Part shown: piece after piece, positions 22,488 to 30,007 of the stretch | Layout: every line of letters starts with the position of its first letter | Numbering within the stretch: the first letter of the stretch is position 1 | NCBI GenBank assembly: GCA_016295145.1 | Contig: JAEDLR010000017.1 | Coordinates: 1 to 31,886, forward strand | Direction: 5' to 3' | Length of the DNA: 31,886 nucleotides | DNA from: Oscillospiraceae bacterium | GTDB lineage: Bacteria; Bacillota; Clostridia; Oscillospirales; Ruminococcaceae | Notes under the pieces: model-generated | Databases searched by the model: none | Told to the model about the DNA's origin: nothing | The model's input: the letters and a program-made list of their open reading frames with translations, nothing else | Program-made: the position numbers and the translations under genes

Positions 22488-22525
22488 ATGGGGGATGAAT
22501 CAAACGAAGAAACGGAGTATGCTCA

Positions 22526-23661
22526 TGTATCAATTGCTGAAAACCGAGGGTGCTGCCAGACGCGGTGCATTTCATACCGTACATGGCGATTTTCAGACCC
22601 CTTGCTTTATGAATGTTGCCACGGCAGGTGCCATCAAGGGCGCGGTGTCCGCCTATGATCTGGATGCACTGAAATGTCAGGTGATGCTTTGCAATACATA
22701 CCACCTTCATGTGCGCCCCGGTGACCACATTGTGCGTACCATGGGCGGCTTGCAGGGCTTTACCGGCTGGAAAAAGCCCACCCTCACCGACAGCGGCGGA
22801 TTTCAGGTGTTCTCGCTGGCGCAACTGCGTAAAATCAAGGAGGAGGGTGTGTACTTTCAATCCCATATTGACGGTCATCGCATTTTTATGGGGCCGGAGG
22901 AAAGTATGCGCATCCAATCCAATTTAGGCTCTACCATAGCCATGGCATTTGATGAGTGCGTGGAGAATCCTGCGCCGTACCGCTATGCCGCAAACAGCTG
23001 CGCACGCACCACCCGTTGGCTCAAGCGATGCCAGGCGGAAATGCAGCGGCTCAACAGTCTGCCGGATACGATCAATCCGCACCAGTTGCTGTTCGGGATC
23101 AATCAGGGCAGCACATTTGATGAACTGCGGATATCGCATATGCAGGAGATCGCAGAACTGGATCTGGACGGCTATGCCATTGGCGGACTTGCCGTCGGCG
23201 AGCCAACCGAGGTCATGTATCACATCATTGAGCAGGTGATACCCCATATGCCTGTTCACAAGATCCGCTACCTGATGGGCGTGGGTACGCCAAGCAATCT
23301 GATTGAGGGCGTGGCAAGAGGCATTGATCTCTTTGACTGCGTGATGCCCAGCCGCAACGCGCGCCACGCAACGGTATTCAGTTGGCAGGGCATTATGCAC
23401 CTGACCAACCGCTGCTTTGAAACCGACAGCCGTCCCATTGACGAACAGTGCGACTGCCCCACCTGCCGTCATTTTTCCCGTGCATATGTGCGGCATCTGT
23501 TCAAGGCAGGTGAGCAGCTTGGCGGCAGACTTGCCGTGACCCATAATCTGTGGTTCTACAATACGCTGATGGAGCGCATCCGCGCCGCACTGGATGAGGG
23601 CAGATTTGACGCGTTCCGCAAGCAGTATTCGGCATTGCTTGCGTCGCCCTACCGCCCGTGA
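22526..23661 (+). CDS. tgt: tRNA-guanine transglycosylase (queuine tRNA-ribosyltransferase)
   Basis: Exchanges guanine-34 in tRNAs with GUN anticodons for preQ1, a step of queuosine synthesis. 378 aa. I chose ATG 22526 (MYQLLKTEGAARRG) because GGAG lies 7 nt upstream; in-frame ATGs at 22495 and 22520 are at the transcript start or touching the ribosome site. Signatures: TDSGGFQVFSL with catalytic Asp89, GINQGSTFDELR, GGLAVGEP, the nucleophile Asp in LFDCVMPSRNARHA, and the zinc site CDCPTC ... H. The TIM-barrel length is normal. PP2C follows after 25 nt, probably co-transcribed. Confidence 0.97.
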
Positions 23662-23686
23662 TGCTTTGGAGAGGAGCGACCCGACG

Positions 23687-24475
23687 ATGTACTATTGCTG
23701 TGGTATCACCGACAAAGGCATTATGCCCCATAATGAAGATGCGCTGCTGCTGCATCATACGGTGCGTACCGAAGGTGCCATGCAGATGATGCTGCCTGCG
23801 CCCTTTCTGGTTGCGGTCAGTGACGGCGTATCGGGAGAGGCTGCCGGAGAACTTGCTTCGCGCAGTTGTCTGGAGCAGCTTGCAACGGTGAAATACCAAA
23901 AAAGAATCAATCTGCGGCGACGTATTCTGGAGATTCACAAAGCAATTGCCGCCCTGAGCCGCGACAGCGATCACGCGGCAAATATGCAGACCACCCTTTG
24001 CGGCATCGCCATAGACGAGCATGACGAAATGCGCTGCTTCAATGTGGGAGATTCGCGCATTTACCGCTACCGTCACGGCAATCTCAAGCAACTGAGCCGA
24101 GACCAGACTCTGGTGCAGATGCTGTACGATGAGGGGACCATCACTGCCGCCGAGAAGCGCGTACACAGTCACCGAAACATTGTGCTGCCCGTGGTGGGCA
24201 ATCTGACCGAGGATCCAAAGCCCGATGTGTTTGTTTACCCCGATGGGCTGCGCCACGGCGATGTGCTGCTGCTTTGCTCCGACGGACTGACCGATTATGT
24301 ATCCAACGATGAGATCGAGGAGATCATGGCGCGCCCGAAGAACCTGCCCACCCGACTGGAGCAGATGGTGCAGCTTGCCCTTTCCAAGGGCGGCAGGGAT
24401 AACATCACCATTGCCGCCGTGGTACGCTACCCCAAGGAGGTGCCACTGCCCATCCCTCCTACCGCAGAGCGATGA
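23687..24475 (+). CDS. PP2C/PPM-family Ser/Thr protein phosphatase
   Basis: Metal-dependent protein phosphatase, 262 aa. ATG 23687 follows GGAGAGGAG (23668-23676). All PPM motifs are visible: GIMPHNEDALLL (about 11-22), FLVAVSDGVSGEAAGELAS (metal Asp46/Gly47), NVGDSRIYRYRHGNL, SRDQTLV, LLLCSDGLTDYVSNDEI and GGRDNITIAAV near the C-terminus. It has no TM segment, so it is cytoplasmic. In many Clostridia such a phosphatase (PrpC) is paired with a PASTA kinase; the kinase-like gene here is at 30008, not adjacent. It lies 25 nt after tgt and ends at a terminator. Confidence 0.93.
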   Translation: MYYCCGITDKGIMPHNEDALLLHHTVRTEGAMQMMLPAPFLVAVSDGVSGEAAGELASRSCLEQLATVKYQKRINLRRRILEIHKAIAALSRDSDHAANMQTTLCGIAIDEHDEMRCFNVGDSRIYRYRHGNLKQLSRDQTLVQMLYDEGTITAAEKRVHSHRNIVLPVVGNLTEDPKPDVFVYPDGLRHGDVLLLCSDGLTDYVSNDEIEEIMARPKNLPTRLEQMVQLALSKGGRDNITIAAVVRYPKEVPLPIPPTAER

Positions 24476-24491
24476 TCTGACCGAAGCGTAC

Positions 24492-24529
24492 AAAGACCGT
24501 ATCCTGTTTGCTGTGGATGCGGTCTTTTT
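24492..24529 (+). terminator. Terminator of tgt / PP2C
   Basis: Stem AAAGACCGTATCC / GGATGCGGTCTTT (one G-T pair), 10-nt loop, T run, 16 nt after the PP2C stop. From here to 24702 I see no gene, only A/T-rich tracts. Confidence 0.87.
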
Positions 24530-24702
24530 GCTGTTCACTGAGATGATTCTGCTGCCCGTCGGCGTGCCTGAAGCATCTGCCGGTGCAATCAGGCATTGCA
24601 GCGAAAAAAGCCCCTGCCGCCGTGATAACCGTGATATTTCATAGCCTTTTCCCTCGCATAGCCGTGCTTTTTTGTGGCATAATACAAAACCGGCGGCGGT
24701 GC

Positions 24703-24731
24703 TTGCTTTTTTTGCCGATTTTTGGTATACT
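24703..24731 (+). promoter_or_regulatory. Promoter of the M42/GNAT/PLP operon
   Basis: -35 TTGCTT (24703-24708), 17-nt spacer, -10 TATACT (24726-24731), leader of about 38 nt before the first M42 gene. The -35 is imperfect but spacing and -10 are good. Confidence 0.6.
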
Positions 24732-24775
24732 ATATGCTGTATGATTATTCACTTGCGAAAGGAAGTGTACCACCG

Positions 24776-25822
24776 ATGATGGCGCAATGGCGCGACCGCA
24801 TTATGAAAATTGCCGCACTGCGCGGCGTTGCCGGACGAGAACACCGTGCCGCAGAATCGTTGTGCGAGATGCTGAAACCCTTTGCCCCGGACGCTGTCTG
24901 CCGTGACGGTTCTGTCATTGGGCATATCGGCGACTTTGCAGATCACAGCAAGCCCCGTCTGATGCTTTGCGCGCATCTCGATCAGGTGGGCTTTTTTGTC
25001 ACCGATATTACAGATGATGGCTTTGTGCGCATCGGTGCAGTGGGCGGCATCGACCGCCGCCTGCTTGCGGGACAGCCCGTGATCCTCTGCACACAAAGCG
25101 GTGAAGAGCTGTTCGGCGTGATCTCCATTCTGCCGCCGCATCTGAACAAGGGCGACAGCACCGTACCTGAATGGGAACAGTTCTGTGTCGATTTTGGCTT
25201 TGCCTCAGCCGATGCCGCAAAAGAAAAAATCACATTAGGCGATGCGGTATATTTTGCACAGCAGCCCATGCCGCTGCTGCATGACCGGATCACAGCCCCT
25301 GCATTGGATAACCGATGCGGCGTAGCAGCTGTACTGGGTGCCGCAGAACAGATCGCGGCACTGCCCAAGGATGCTTTGCCCTGTGCCGTAACCGTTGTAT
25401 TCAGTGCGCAGGAGGAGCGCGGAAGCCGCGGCGCAAGAATTGCCGCTACCGAAGAACAGCCCGATATCGCCATTGCCGTAGATGTTACCTTTGCCATGTC
25501 CCACGGGGAAAAGCCATACGGTTGCATGACACTGGGAAAAGGTCCTGCCATCGGTATTTCGTCCACGCTGGATGAGGCACTGTCTCAGGCGTTGATCTGC
25601 ACGGCGGTGGCGGTGGGCATCCCCTATCAAAAAGAGATTATGCCCGATGGTACGGGCACCGATGCCGATCTGCTGGCACTGGCACCCGGCGGTGCGGCGG
25701 CGGCTACCGTTTCCATTCCGCTGCAATATATGCACACACCCGTTGAGATCATCGACTGCGGTGATGTGGCACAGACCGCCGCTTTGCTTGCGGCATTTGC
25801 AGGGAGGTGCAGAGATCTGTGA
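24776..25822 (+). CDS. M42-family metallopeptidase (aminopeptidase), first copy
   Basis: Dinuclear-metal cytosolic aminopeptidase of the M42 (TET / glutamyl aminopeptidase) family, 348 aa. ATG 24776 (MMAQWRDRI) follows AAAGGAAG; an upstream in-frame ATG at 24722 lies at the promoter and is rejected. Metal and catalytic motifs: CAHLDQVGFFV (His/Asp), APALDNRCGVAAVLG (bridging Asp), VFSAQEERGSRGA (catalytic Glu and metal Glu), VDVTFAMSH (Asp) and YMHTPVE near the end (His). It ends in a 4-nt GTGA overlap with the second M42 gene. Confidence 0.93.
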   Translation: MMAQWRDRIMKIAALRGVAGREHRAAESLCEMLKPFAPDAVCRDGSVIGHIGDFADHSKPRLMLCAHLDQVGFFVTDITDDGFVRIGAVGGIDRRLLAGQPVILCTQSGEELFGVISILPPHLNKGDSTVPEWEQFCVDFGFASADAAKEKITLGDAVYFAQQPMPLLHDRITAPALDNRCGVAAVLGAAEQIAALPKDALPCAVTVVFSAQEERGSRGARIAATEEQPDIAIAVDVTFAMSHGEKPYGCMTLGKGPAIGISSTLDEALSQALICTAVAVGIPYQKEIMPDGTGTDADLLALAPGGAAAATVSIPLQYMHTPVEIIDCGDVAQTAALLAAFAGRCRDL

Positions 25823-26856
25823 ATCAGAATGAACTGAAAGAACTCTGCCTGTTGGCAGGTGCTTCCGGCAGAGAAACCGCCGTACGCAACTATATCCTGA
25901 AAGAACTGGAACAGCTTCCCCTGCCCGATTGTCTGGTGCAGGTGGATCGTCTGGGCAATCTCATCGTGCAGAAACGCGGCAAAAAAAGCGATGCCCCCCG
26001 CATCATGATCGCTGCCCATATGGACGAAGTCGCCATGATGGTCACCGACATTACGGCGGATGGCGCACTGCGCTTCGGAGCTGTGGGCGGTATTGATGCC
26101 GCTGCCATGATCGGCAGACAGGTGCGTGTGGGCTCTGACGGCATACCCGGCGTGATCGGTGCTTGCCCCATCCATCGGCTCAGCGCCGAGCAGCGCAAAG
26201 CAGCGGCAAAGGCAGATGAACTTGCCGTGGATATCGGTGCGACCGACCGTGCCGATGCCGAAAAATATGTATCACTGGGGGACATCATCACCTTCTCCCC
26301 CGAATATCACGCACTGGGCGACGGAAAAATCGCGGCAAAGGCACTGGATGACCGCTATGGATGCAGTCTGCTGCTTTCTCTGCTGCGTGAGGAGCTGCCC
26401 TGTGAGCTGACCGTGGTGTTCACTGTGCAGGAGGAAGTGGGGCTGCGGGGTGCCAGTGCGGCAGCCAATGCCGTAAAGCCCGAAATCGCCATTGTGCTGG
26501 AAACCACTACTGCTGCCGATTTTCCAGACATTGACAATCCCGTTTGCAGGCTGGGCGGCGGCGCAGTGATCTCGTTTATTGACGGCAGAACCGTCTATGA
26601 TGCGGCGTTGTACCGTCTGGCGGTGCAGCTTTGCGAGGAAAAGGGCATCCCGTGGCAGACAAAAACGAAGATCGCCGGGGGCAATGATGCAGGTGCTATT
26701 CAAAACAGCGGTGCCAGAGTACTTGCTGTCAGCGCGCCGTGCCGCAATCTGCACGCACCCCTCTGTGTCATGCAGGAATCCGATGCCGATGCCTGTGATG
26801 CGCTGCTGCACGCTATGATCAACCACCTTGCAGAGCATGGAGTGCCTGCCCTATGA
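25819..26856 (+). CDS. M42-family metallopeptidase, second copy
   Basis: Second M42 enzyme (345 aa), clearly diverged from the first. It starts at GTG 25819 (VNQNELKELCLLAG), which overlaps the previous stop (GTGA) and has GGGAGGTG upstream; no ATG fits. Motifs: AAHMDEVAMMV, AKALDDRYGCSLLLSLL, TVQEEVGLRGASAA, VLETTTAADFPD, GGNDAGAIQNSGARVLAVSAPCRNLHAPLCVM, carrying the His, Asp, Glu and C-terminal His ligands. M42 proteins usually assemble into dodecamers; two coupled paralogues could form hetero-oligomers with a wider peptide range (inference). Overlaps the GNAT gene by 4 nt (ATGA). Confidence 0.93.
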   Translation: MNQNELKELCLLAGASGRETAVRNYILKELEQLPLPDCLVQVDRLGNLIVQKRGKKSDAPRIMIAAHMDEVAMMVTDITADGALRFGAVGGIDAAAMIGRQVRVGSDGIPGVIGACPIHRLSAEQRKAAAKADELAVDIGATDRADAEKYVSLGDIITFSPEYHALGDGKIAAKALDDRYGCSLLLSLLREELPCELTVVFTVQEEVGLRGASAAANAVKPEIAIVLETTTAADFPDIDNPVCRLGGGAVISFIDGRTVYDAALYRLAVQLCEEKGIPWQTKTKIAGGNDAGAIQNSGARVLAVSAPCRNLHAPLCVMQESDADACDALLHAMINHLAEHGVPAL

Positions 26857-27653
26857 TCCGACAACTGACTGACGACCGCACCGTGAACAAGGAATGGCTT
26901 GCTGTCTGCCACTACGGCAGAAAAATGCTCACCTGCCTTGCGGCATATGGTACTAATTATGATTTCTGCCGCTTTTTTGAACTGGAAAGCGGCGGCAAAC
27001 ACGCCTGGATGATGCTCCAGAACAGCACGCTCATCATCAGCGCGGTGGACGACTTCTTCCACGACCGCGCAGCCCACGAGGAACTGCACTATTTTGTGCA
27101 GATGCACAGACCCTTCCGCGTAGAGGGCTGCCAGAACCTGGTCAGCCGTATTTTGCCGGCGGGCTATATGCCTTTGCGCCGTTCGGTCTTCCGATTGGTG
27201 CCGGGGCAGCTTTCGGCGCAGTTTGACCCGGGGCTTGTCAATGACAACCCCCGTCTGGACGATGTGTACGATATTCTCACCGAGGGCTTTCCCAATCTGA
27301 CGGAGCATGGGCTGTGGCTGACGGATACTTCCCATATGGTGCGGCGTGGCCTGCGCCGCTGCTATACATATGATAATATCACTGCCGCCACCGCCGTGTA
27401 TGATTACTGCAACCGCGTACTCATCGGGCAGGTGGCAACCCGCGCAGCCTATCGCGGGCAGGGCTATGCCAGAGATCTGCTGCGATATCTTGCGGCAGAG
27501 ATGGAACAGCAGGGCAAGGTCGCCATTTTGTATGCACTGGATCTCCGGGCAGGGTTTTATCAGGAGATCGGCTTTACACTTTTACAGACCGAACAGGTTC
27601 TGGAACGGCTGGAAAATGCCGAACCCGATGCACTGAAAAAGGAGGCACTCTGA
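26853..27653 (+). CDS. GNAT-family N-acetyltransferase
   Basis: A 266-aa protein. ATG 26853 overlaps the M42 stop (ATGA). The N-terminal half (1-150) is an uncharacterised domain (YDFCRFFELESGGKHAWMMLQNST). The C-terminal GNAT domain has the acetyl-CoA site IGQVATRAAYRGQGYARDLLRYLAAEM (the Q/RxxGxG/A pattern) and LYALDLRAGFYQEIGFTLL. Substrate unknown. Its place among two peptidases and a PLP lyase suggests amino-acid or peptide metabolism. Confidence 0.88.
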   Translation: MIRQLTDDRTVNKEWLAVCHYGRKMLTCLAAYGTNYDFCRFFELESGGKHAWMMLQNSTLIISAVDDFFHDRAAHEELHYFVQMHRPFRVEGCQNLVSRILPAGYMPLRRSVFRLVPGQLSAQFDPGLVNDNPRLDDVYDILTEGFPNLTEHGLWLTDTSHMVRRGLRRCYTYDNITAATAVYDYCNRVLIGQVATRAAYRGQGYARDLLRYLAAEMEQQGKVAILYALDLRAGFYQEIGFTLLQTEQVLERLENAEPDALKKEAL

Positions 27654-27655
27654 TT

Positions 27656-28933
27656 TTGAATACACAGCAGAATCCCTTTGGCATTTCCGAAAAACTCATG
27701 CAGATCGCCGCAGACGCACAAACATCCGCCTCGGCAGAATTTGCAGCCATCGAAGAAATTGCGGAGTACAATGGCGCGAAAGTGCTGCGCGCCTTTCAGG
27801 AACAACGGGTCAGTGCCGCCTGTCTGGGCGGCTCCAGCGGCTATGGCTACGACGATATGGGCAGAGACCGTCTGGACGCGGTATGGGCACAGGTATTCGG
27901 TGCGGAGGACGCACTGGTGCGGCACCATTTTGTGTCGGGTACTCACGCGCTCTCCACTGCACTGTTTGGCATATTGCGCACAGGCGACAAGATCGTTAGC
28001 GTCACAGGTGCCCCCTACGATACCCTTGAGGAGGTCATCGGCATTCGCGGCGAGGCTGGCAACGGCTCACTGAAAGATTACGGCGTGACCTACGGGCAGT
28101 GCGAACTGACCCCCGACGGTAAGCCCGATTATGCTGCCATTCCCAATGCGGTCAAGGGCGCAAAAGTGGTCTACATTCAGCGTTCCAGAGGCTATTCCCT
28201 GCGGCCTGCCCTAACGGTGGCGGATATCGCAAAAATTGTGGATGCCACGCGCTGCACCAATCCCGATGCGGTGGTAATGGTGGATAACTGCTACGGCGAA
28301 TTTGTAGAAAAGCAGGAGCCTACCGAGGTCGGTGCAGATCTGATTATCGGTTCGCTGATTAAAAATGCAGGAGGCGGCATCGCCCGTACCGGCGGCTATA
28401 TCGCAGGTAAAAAACATCTGGTAGCGCTTTGCTCCTATCGCCTGACCTGCGTTGGCATGGGCAAAGAGGTGGGCTGCTCTCTGGAGCAGAACCGCGAGAT
28501 GTATCTCGGGCTGTTTATGGCACCCGAAGTGGTGGCATCGGCAAGAAAAACCGGCGCGTTCGCCTCTGCACTGTTTACAAAGCTTGGCTACCGTTGCCTG
28601 CCCGAACAGGGTACTGCCGCAGGCGATATCATCACTGTGCTGCAGCTTGGCTCCGCCGATGCGCTGACGGCATTCTGCTGCGGCATTCAGGCAGGCTCCC
28701 CTGTGGATGCTTATGTTGCACCCGAGGCATGGGATATGCCCGGCTACGACAGTCAGGTGATTATGGCGGCAGGCACTTTTACCGGCGGCGCATCCATTGA
28801 GCTTTCCGCAGATGCACCCATTCGCGCGCCCTATGCGGCATATTTGCAGGGCGGCCTGACCTACCCCACCGGAAAATTCGGCGTGCTGACCGCCGCACAA
28901 AAAATGCTCGATGCCGGCTTGCTCTCTCTTTAA
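27656..28933 (+). CDS. Methionine gamma-lyase-family PLP enzyme (aluminium-resistance family)
   Basis: A 425-aa fold-type I PLP enzyme of the 'aluminium resistance / methionine gamma-lyase-like' family (PF06838). The start is TTG 27656 with AAAGGAGG 10 nt upstream, 2 nt after the GNAT stop. Family marks are EYNGAKVLRAFQEQRVSAACLGGSSGYGYDDMGRD, VRHHFVSGTHALSTALFG (cofactor phosphate region), VMVDNCYGEFVE (Asp210, ring-nitrogen partner) and LIIGSLIKNAGGGIARTGGYI (Lys236, Schiff base). In Firmicutes this family is widespread; the natural reaction is not settled, but sulfur amino-acid cleavage has been proposed. Confidence 0.93.
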   Translation: MNTQQNPFGISEKLMQIAADAQTSASAEFAAIEEIAEYNGAKVLRAFQEQRVSAACLGGSSGYGYDDMGRDRLDAVWAQVFGAEDALVRHHFVSGTHALSTALFGILRTGDKIVSVTGAPYDTLEEVIGIRGEAGNGSLKDYGVTYGQCELTPDGKPDYAAIPNAVKGAKVVYIQRSRGYSLRPALTVADIAKIVDATRCTNPDAVVMVDNCYGEFVEKQEPTEVGADLIIGSLIKNAGGGIARTGGYIAGKKHLVALCSYRLTCVGMGKEVGCSLEQNREMYLGLFMAPEVVASARKTGAFASALFTKLGYRCLPEQGTAAGDIITVLQLGSADALTAFCCGIQAGSPVDAYVAPEAWDMPGYDSQVIMAAGTFTGGASIELSADAPIRAPYAAYLQGGLTYPTGKFGVLTAAQKMLDAGLLSL

Positions 28934-28983
28934 CAGCGTATTGGCGATGCAGCCGCATCCATCAAGAAAGGAAGGTAATCATC

Positions 28984-29790
28984 ATGGCAGAGCAAAGAGA
29001 TTTCGAGGAACAGACACAGATGGACGCCTACTTCAACGGCGATGATGCATATGACGTTCCCATTGACCCTGCACCGGTTGTACCGAAAAACCGTGCCGCC
29101 AAGAACCGCACCCCCAGCGGCAAGCGCAGCCGCCGTGCGGAAATGGGCAAAAAAATCCTTGCGGCGATTTGTGCCCTGACGGCAGTGGGGCTCATCGGCA
29201 GTATCCTCATCTATATCAATATCAGCCGCAACGATGGTGCCAAGCACGCCGATAAGCTTTCGCTTTCCATTGGTGCTTCGGTGGCAGATGCCCAGAAGGT
29301 CAGCAAGATCGAGCTGGCAGACGCTTCGGAATACCCCCTGCTCAATCAGTTGATGCAGGCAGGCGGCGTATATGAAAGCACCAAATCCGCCAAGGTACAG
29401 GGCGTTACCATGCCCGAATGGCTCATTCACTGCGATATCAGCGAGGGCGTGGTGGGCGAGATCACCTACTACAACTTCGAGATTCTGGAAAAGAACGCCT
29501 ACGGCACCGAACGCAAAACATATCTGGATCCTGCATCCCTCTCCGCAGGCTGTACGCCGGAGCAGGCGGAGGATATCTTAGGGCTTTCCCCCTATGCAGT
29601 CTACTACCACACCGACCGCACCGAGACCCGTGAGTACCGCTATTGCTACGAGGACGGCGAAACGGGCAATCTGACCGCATATATCATCACAACCAAGTGG
29701 AGCGCAGAGGGCGGGATGGTCTCCGCCAGCGATGTGCGCGTGGAGTTTTTGTCGCAGATTCTGGGCATCGGACAACAATCCGTAGAATGA
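28984..29790 (+). CDS. Uncharacterised single-TM protein
   Basis: A 268-aa protein I do not recognise. ATG 28984 follows AAAGGAAGG. An acidic N-terminus (1-50) and a basic patch (RAAKNRTPSGKRSRR) precede one TM helix (about 57-79); the remaining about 185 residues would be outside the membrane (type II topology). The outer part is beta-rich (GVTMPEWLIHCDISEGVVGEITYYNFEIL) with a DUF-like ILGLSPYAVYYHTDRTETREYRYCYEDGETGN. It is 50 nt after the PLP enzyme, last in the operon. No terminator is seen before the next promoter. Confidence 0.82.
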   Translation: MAEQRDFEEQTQMDAYFNGDDAYDVPIDPAPVVPKNRAAKNRTPSGKRSRRAEMGKKILAAICALTAVGLIGSILIYINISRNDGAKHADKLSLSIGASVADAQKVSKIELADASEYPLLNQLMQAGGVYESTKSAKVQGVTMPEWLIHCDISEGVVGEITYYNFEILEKNAYGTERKTYLDPASLSAGCTPEQAEDILGLSPYAVYYHTDRTETREYRYCYEDGETGNLTAYIITTKWSAEGGMVSASDVRVEFLSQILGIGQQSVE

Positions 29791-29822
29791 TTTTTGTTCG
29801 CGACAAATGGTATAACCCTACC

Positions 29823-29844
29823 GTTACAATTCGGTTACAATTCG
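29823..29844 (+). repeat. Tandem 11-bp repeat upstream of the pseudokinase promoter
   Basis: Two exact head-to-tail copies of GTTACAATTCG (29823-29833 and 29834-29844). They start 43 nt upstream of the -35 box. A third partial copy, GTTACAAT, overlaps the -10 box (29887-29894). Arrangement is suggestive of a direct-repeat regulator site such as those of two-component response regulators, but none is identified. Confidence 0.8.
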
Positions 29845-29865
29845 ATATCAAACCGCTTAAAATGA

Positions 29866-29894
29866 TTGACAGCGTGCCTTTTTCCTGTTACAAT
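29866..29894 (+). promoter_or_regulatory. Promoter of the pseudokinase gene
   Basis: Perfect -35 TTGACA (29866-29871), 17-nt spacer, -10 TACAAT (29889-29894). Predicted start near 29901, leader of about 107 nt. Confidence 0.87.
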
Positions 29895-29922
29895 GATGAT
29901 GAAGAAGTAATGGAAAAATCAT

Positions 29923-29984
29923 ACGGCACGCTGTCTGCTTTGTATATCTGCAAGGCATATGACACAGCATAGTTACAGTGCCGT
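29923..29984 (+). other. Leader hairpin and 20-codon ORF ahead of the pseudokinase
   Basis: ACGGCACGCTGT (29923-29934) pairs with ACAGTGCCGT (29975-29984), leaving a 2-nt bulge; the loop is about 40 nt. An ATG at 29910 opens a frame of 20 residues (MEKSYGTLSALYICKAYDTA) ending at 29972 within the loop. It has no strong ribosome site, and its translation is unproven. Confidence 0.4.
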
Positions 29985-30007
29985 TTGTTCGATAGAAGGA
30001 GAAGATT

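Noticed and set aside
22251..22525. preQ1 riboswitch ahead of tgt
   Set aside because: No compact preQ1 aptamer with a C-rich loop and A-rich tail was seen near the tgt start.
24530..24702. Possible small gene in the gap after the PP2C terminator
   Set aside because: No start with ribosome site and no recognisable domain; A/T-rich tracts only.
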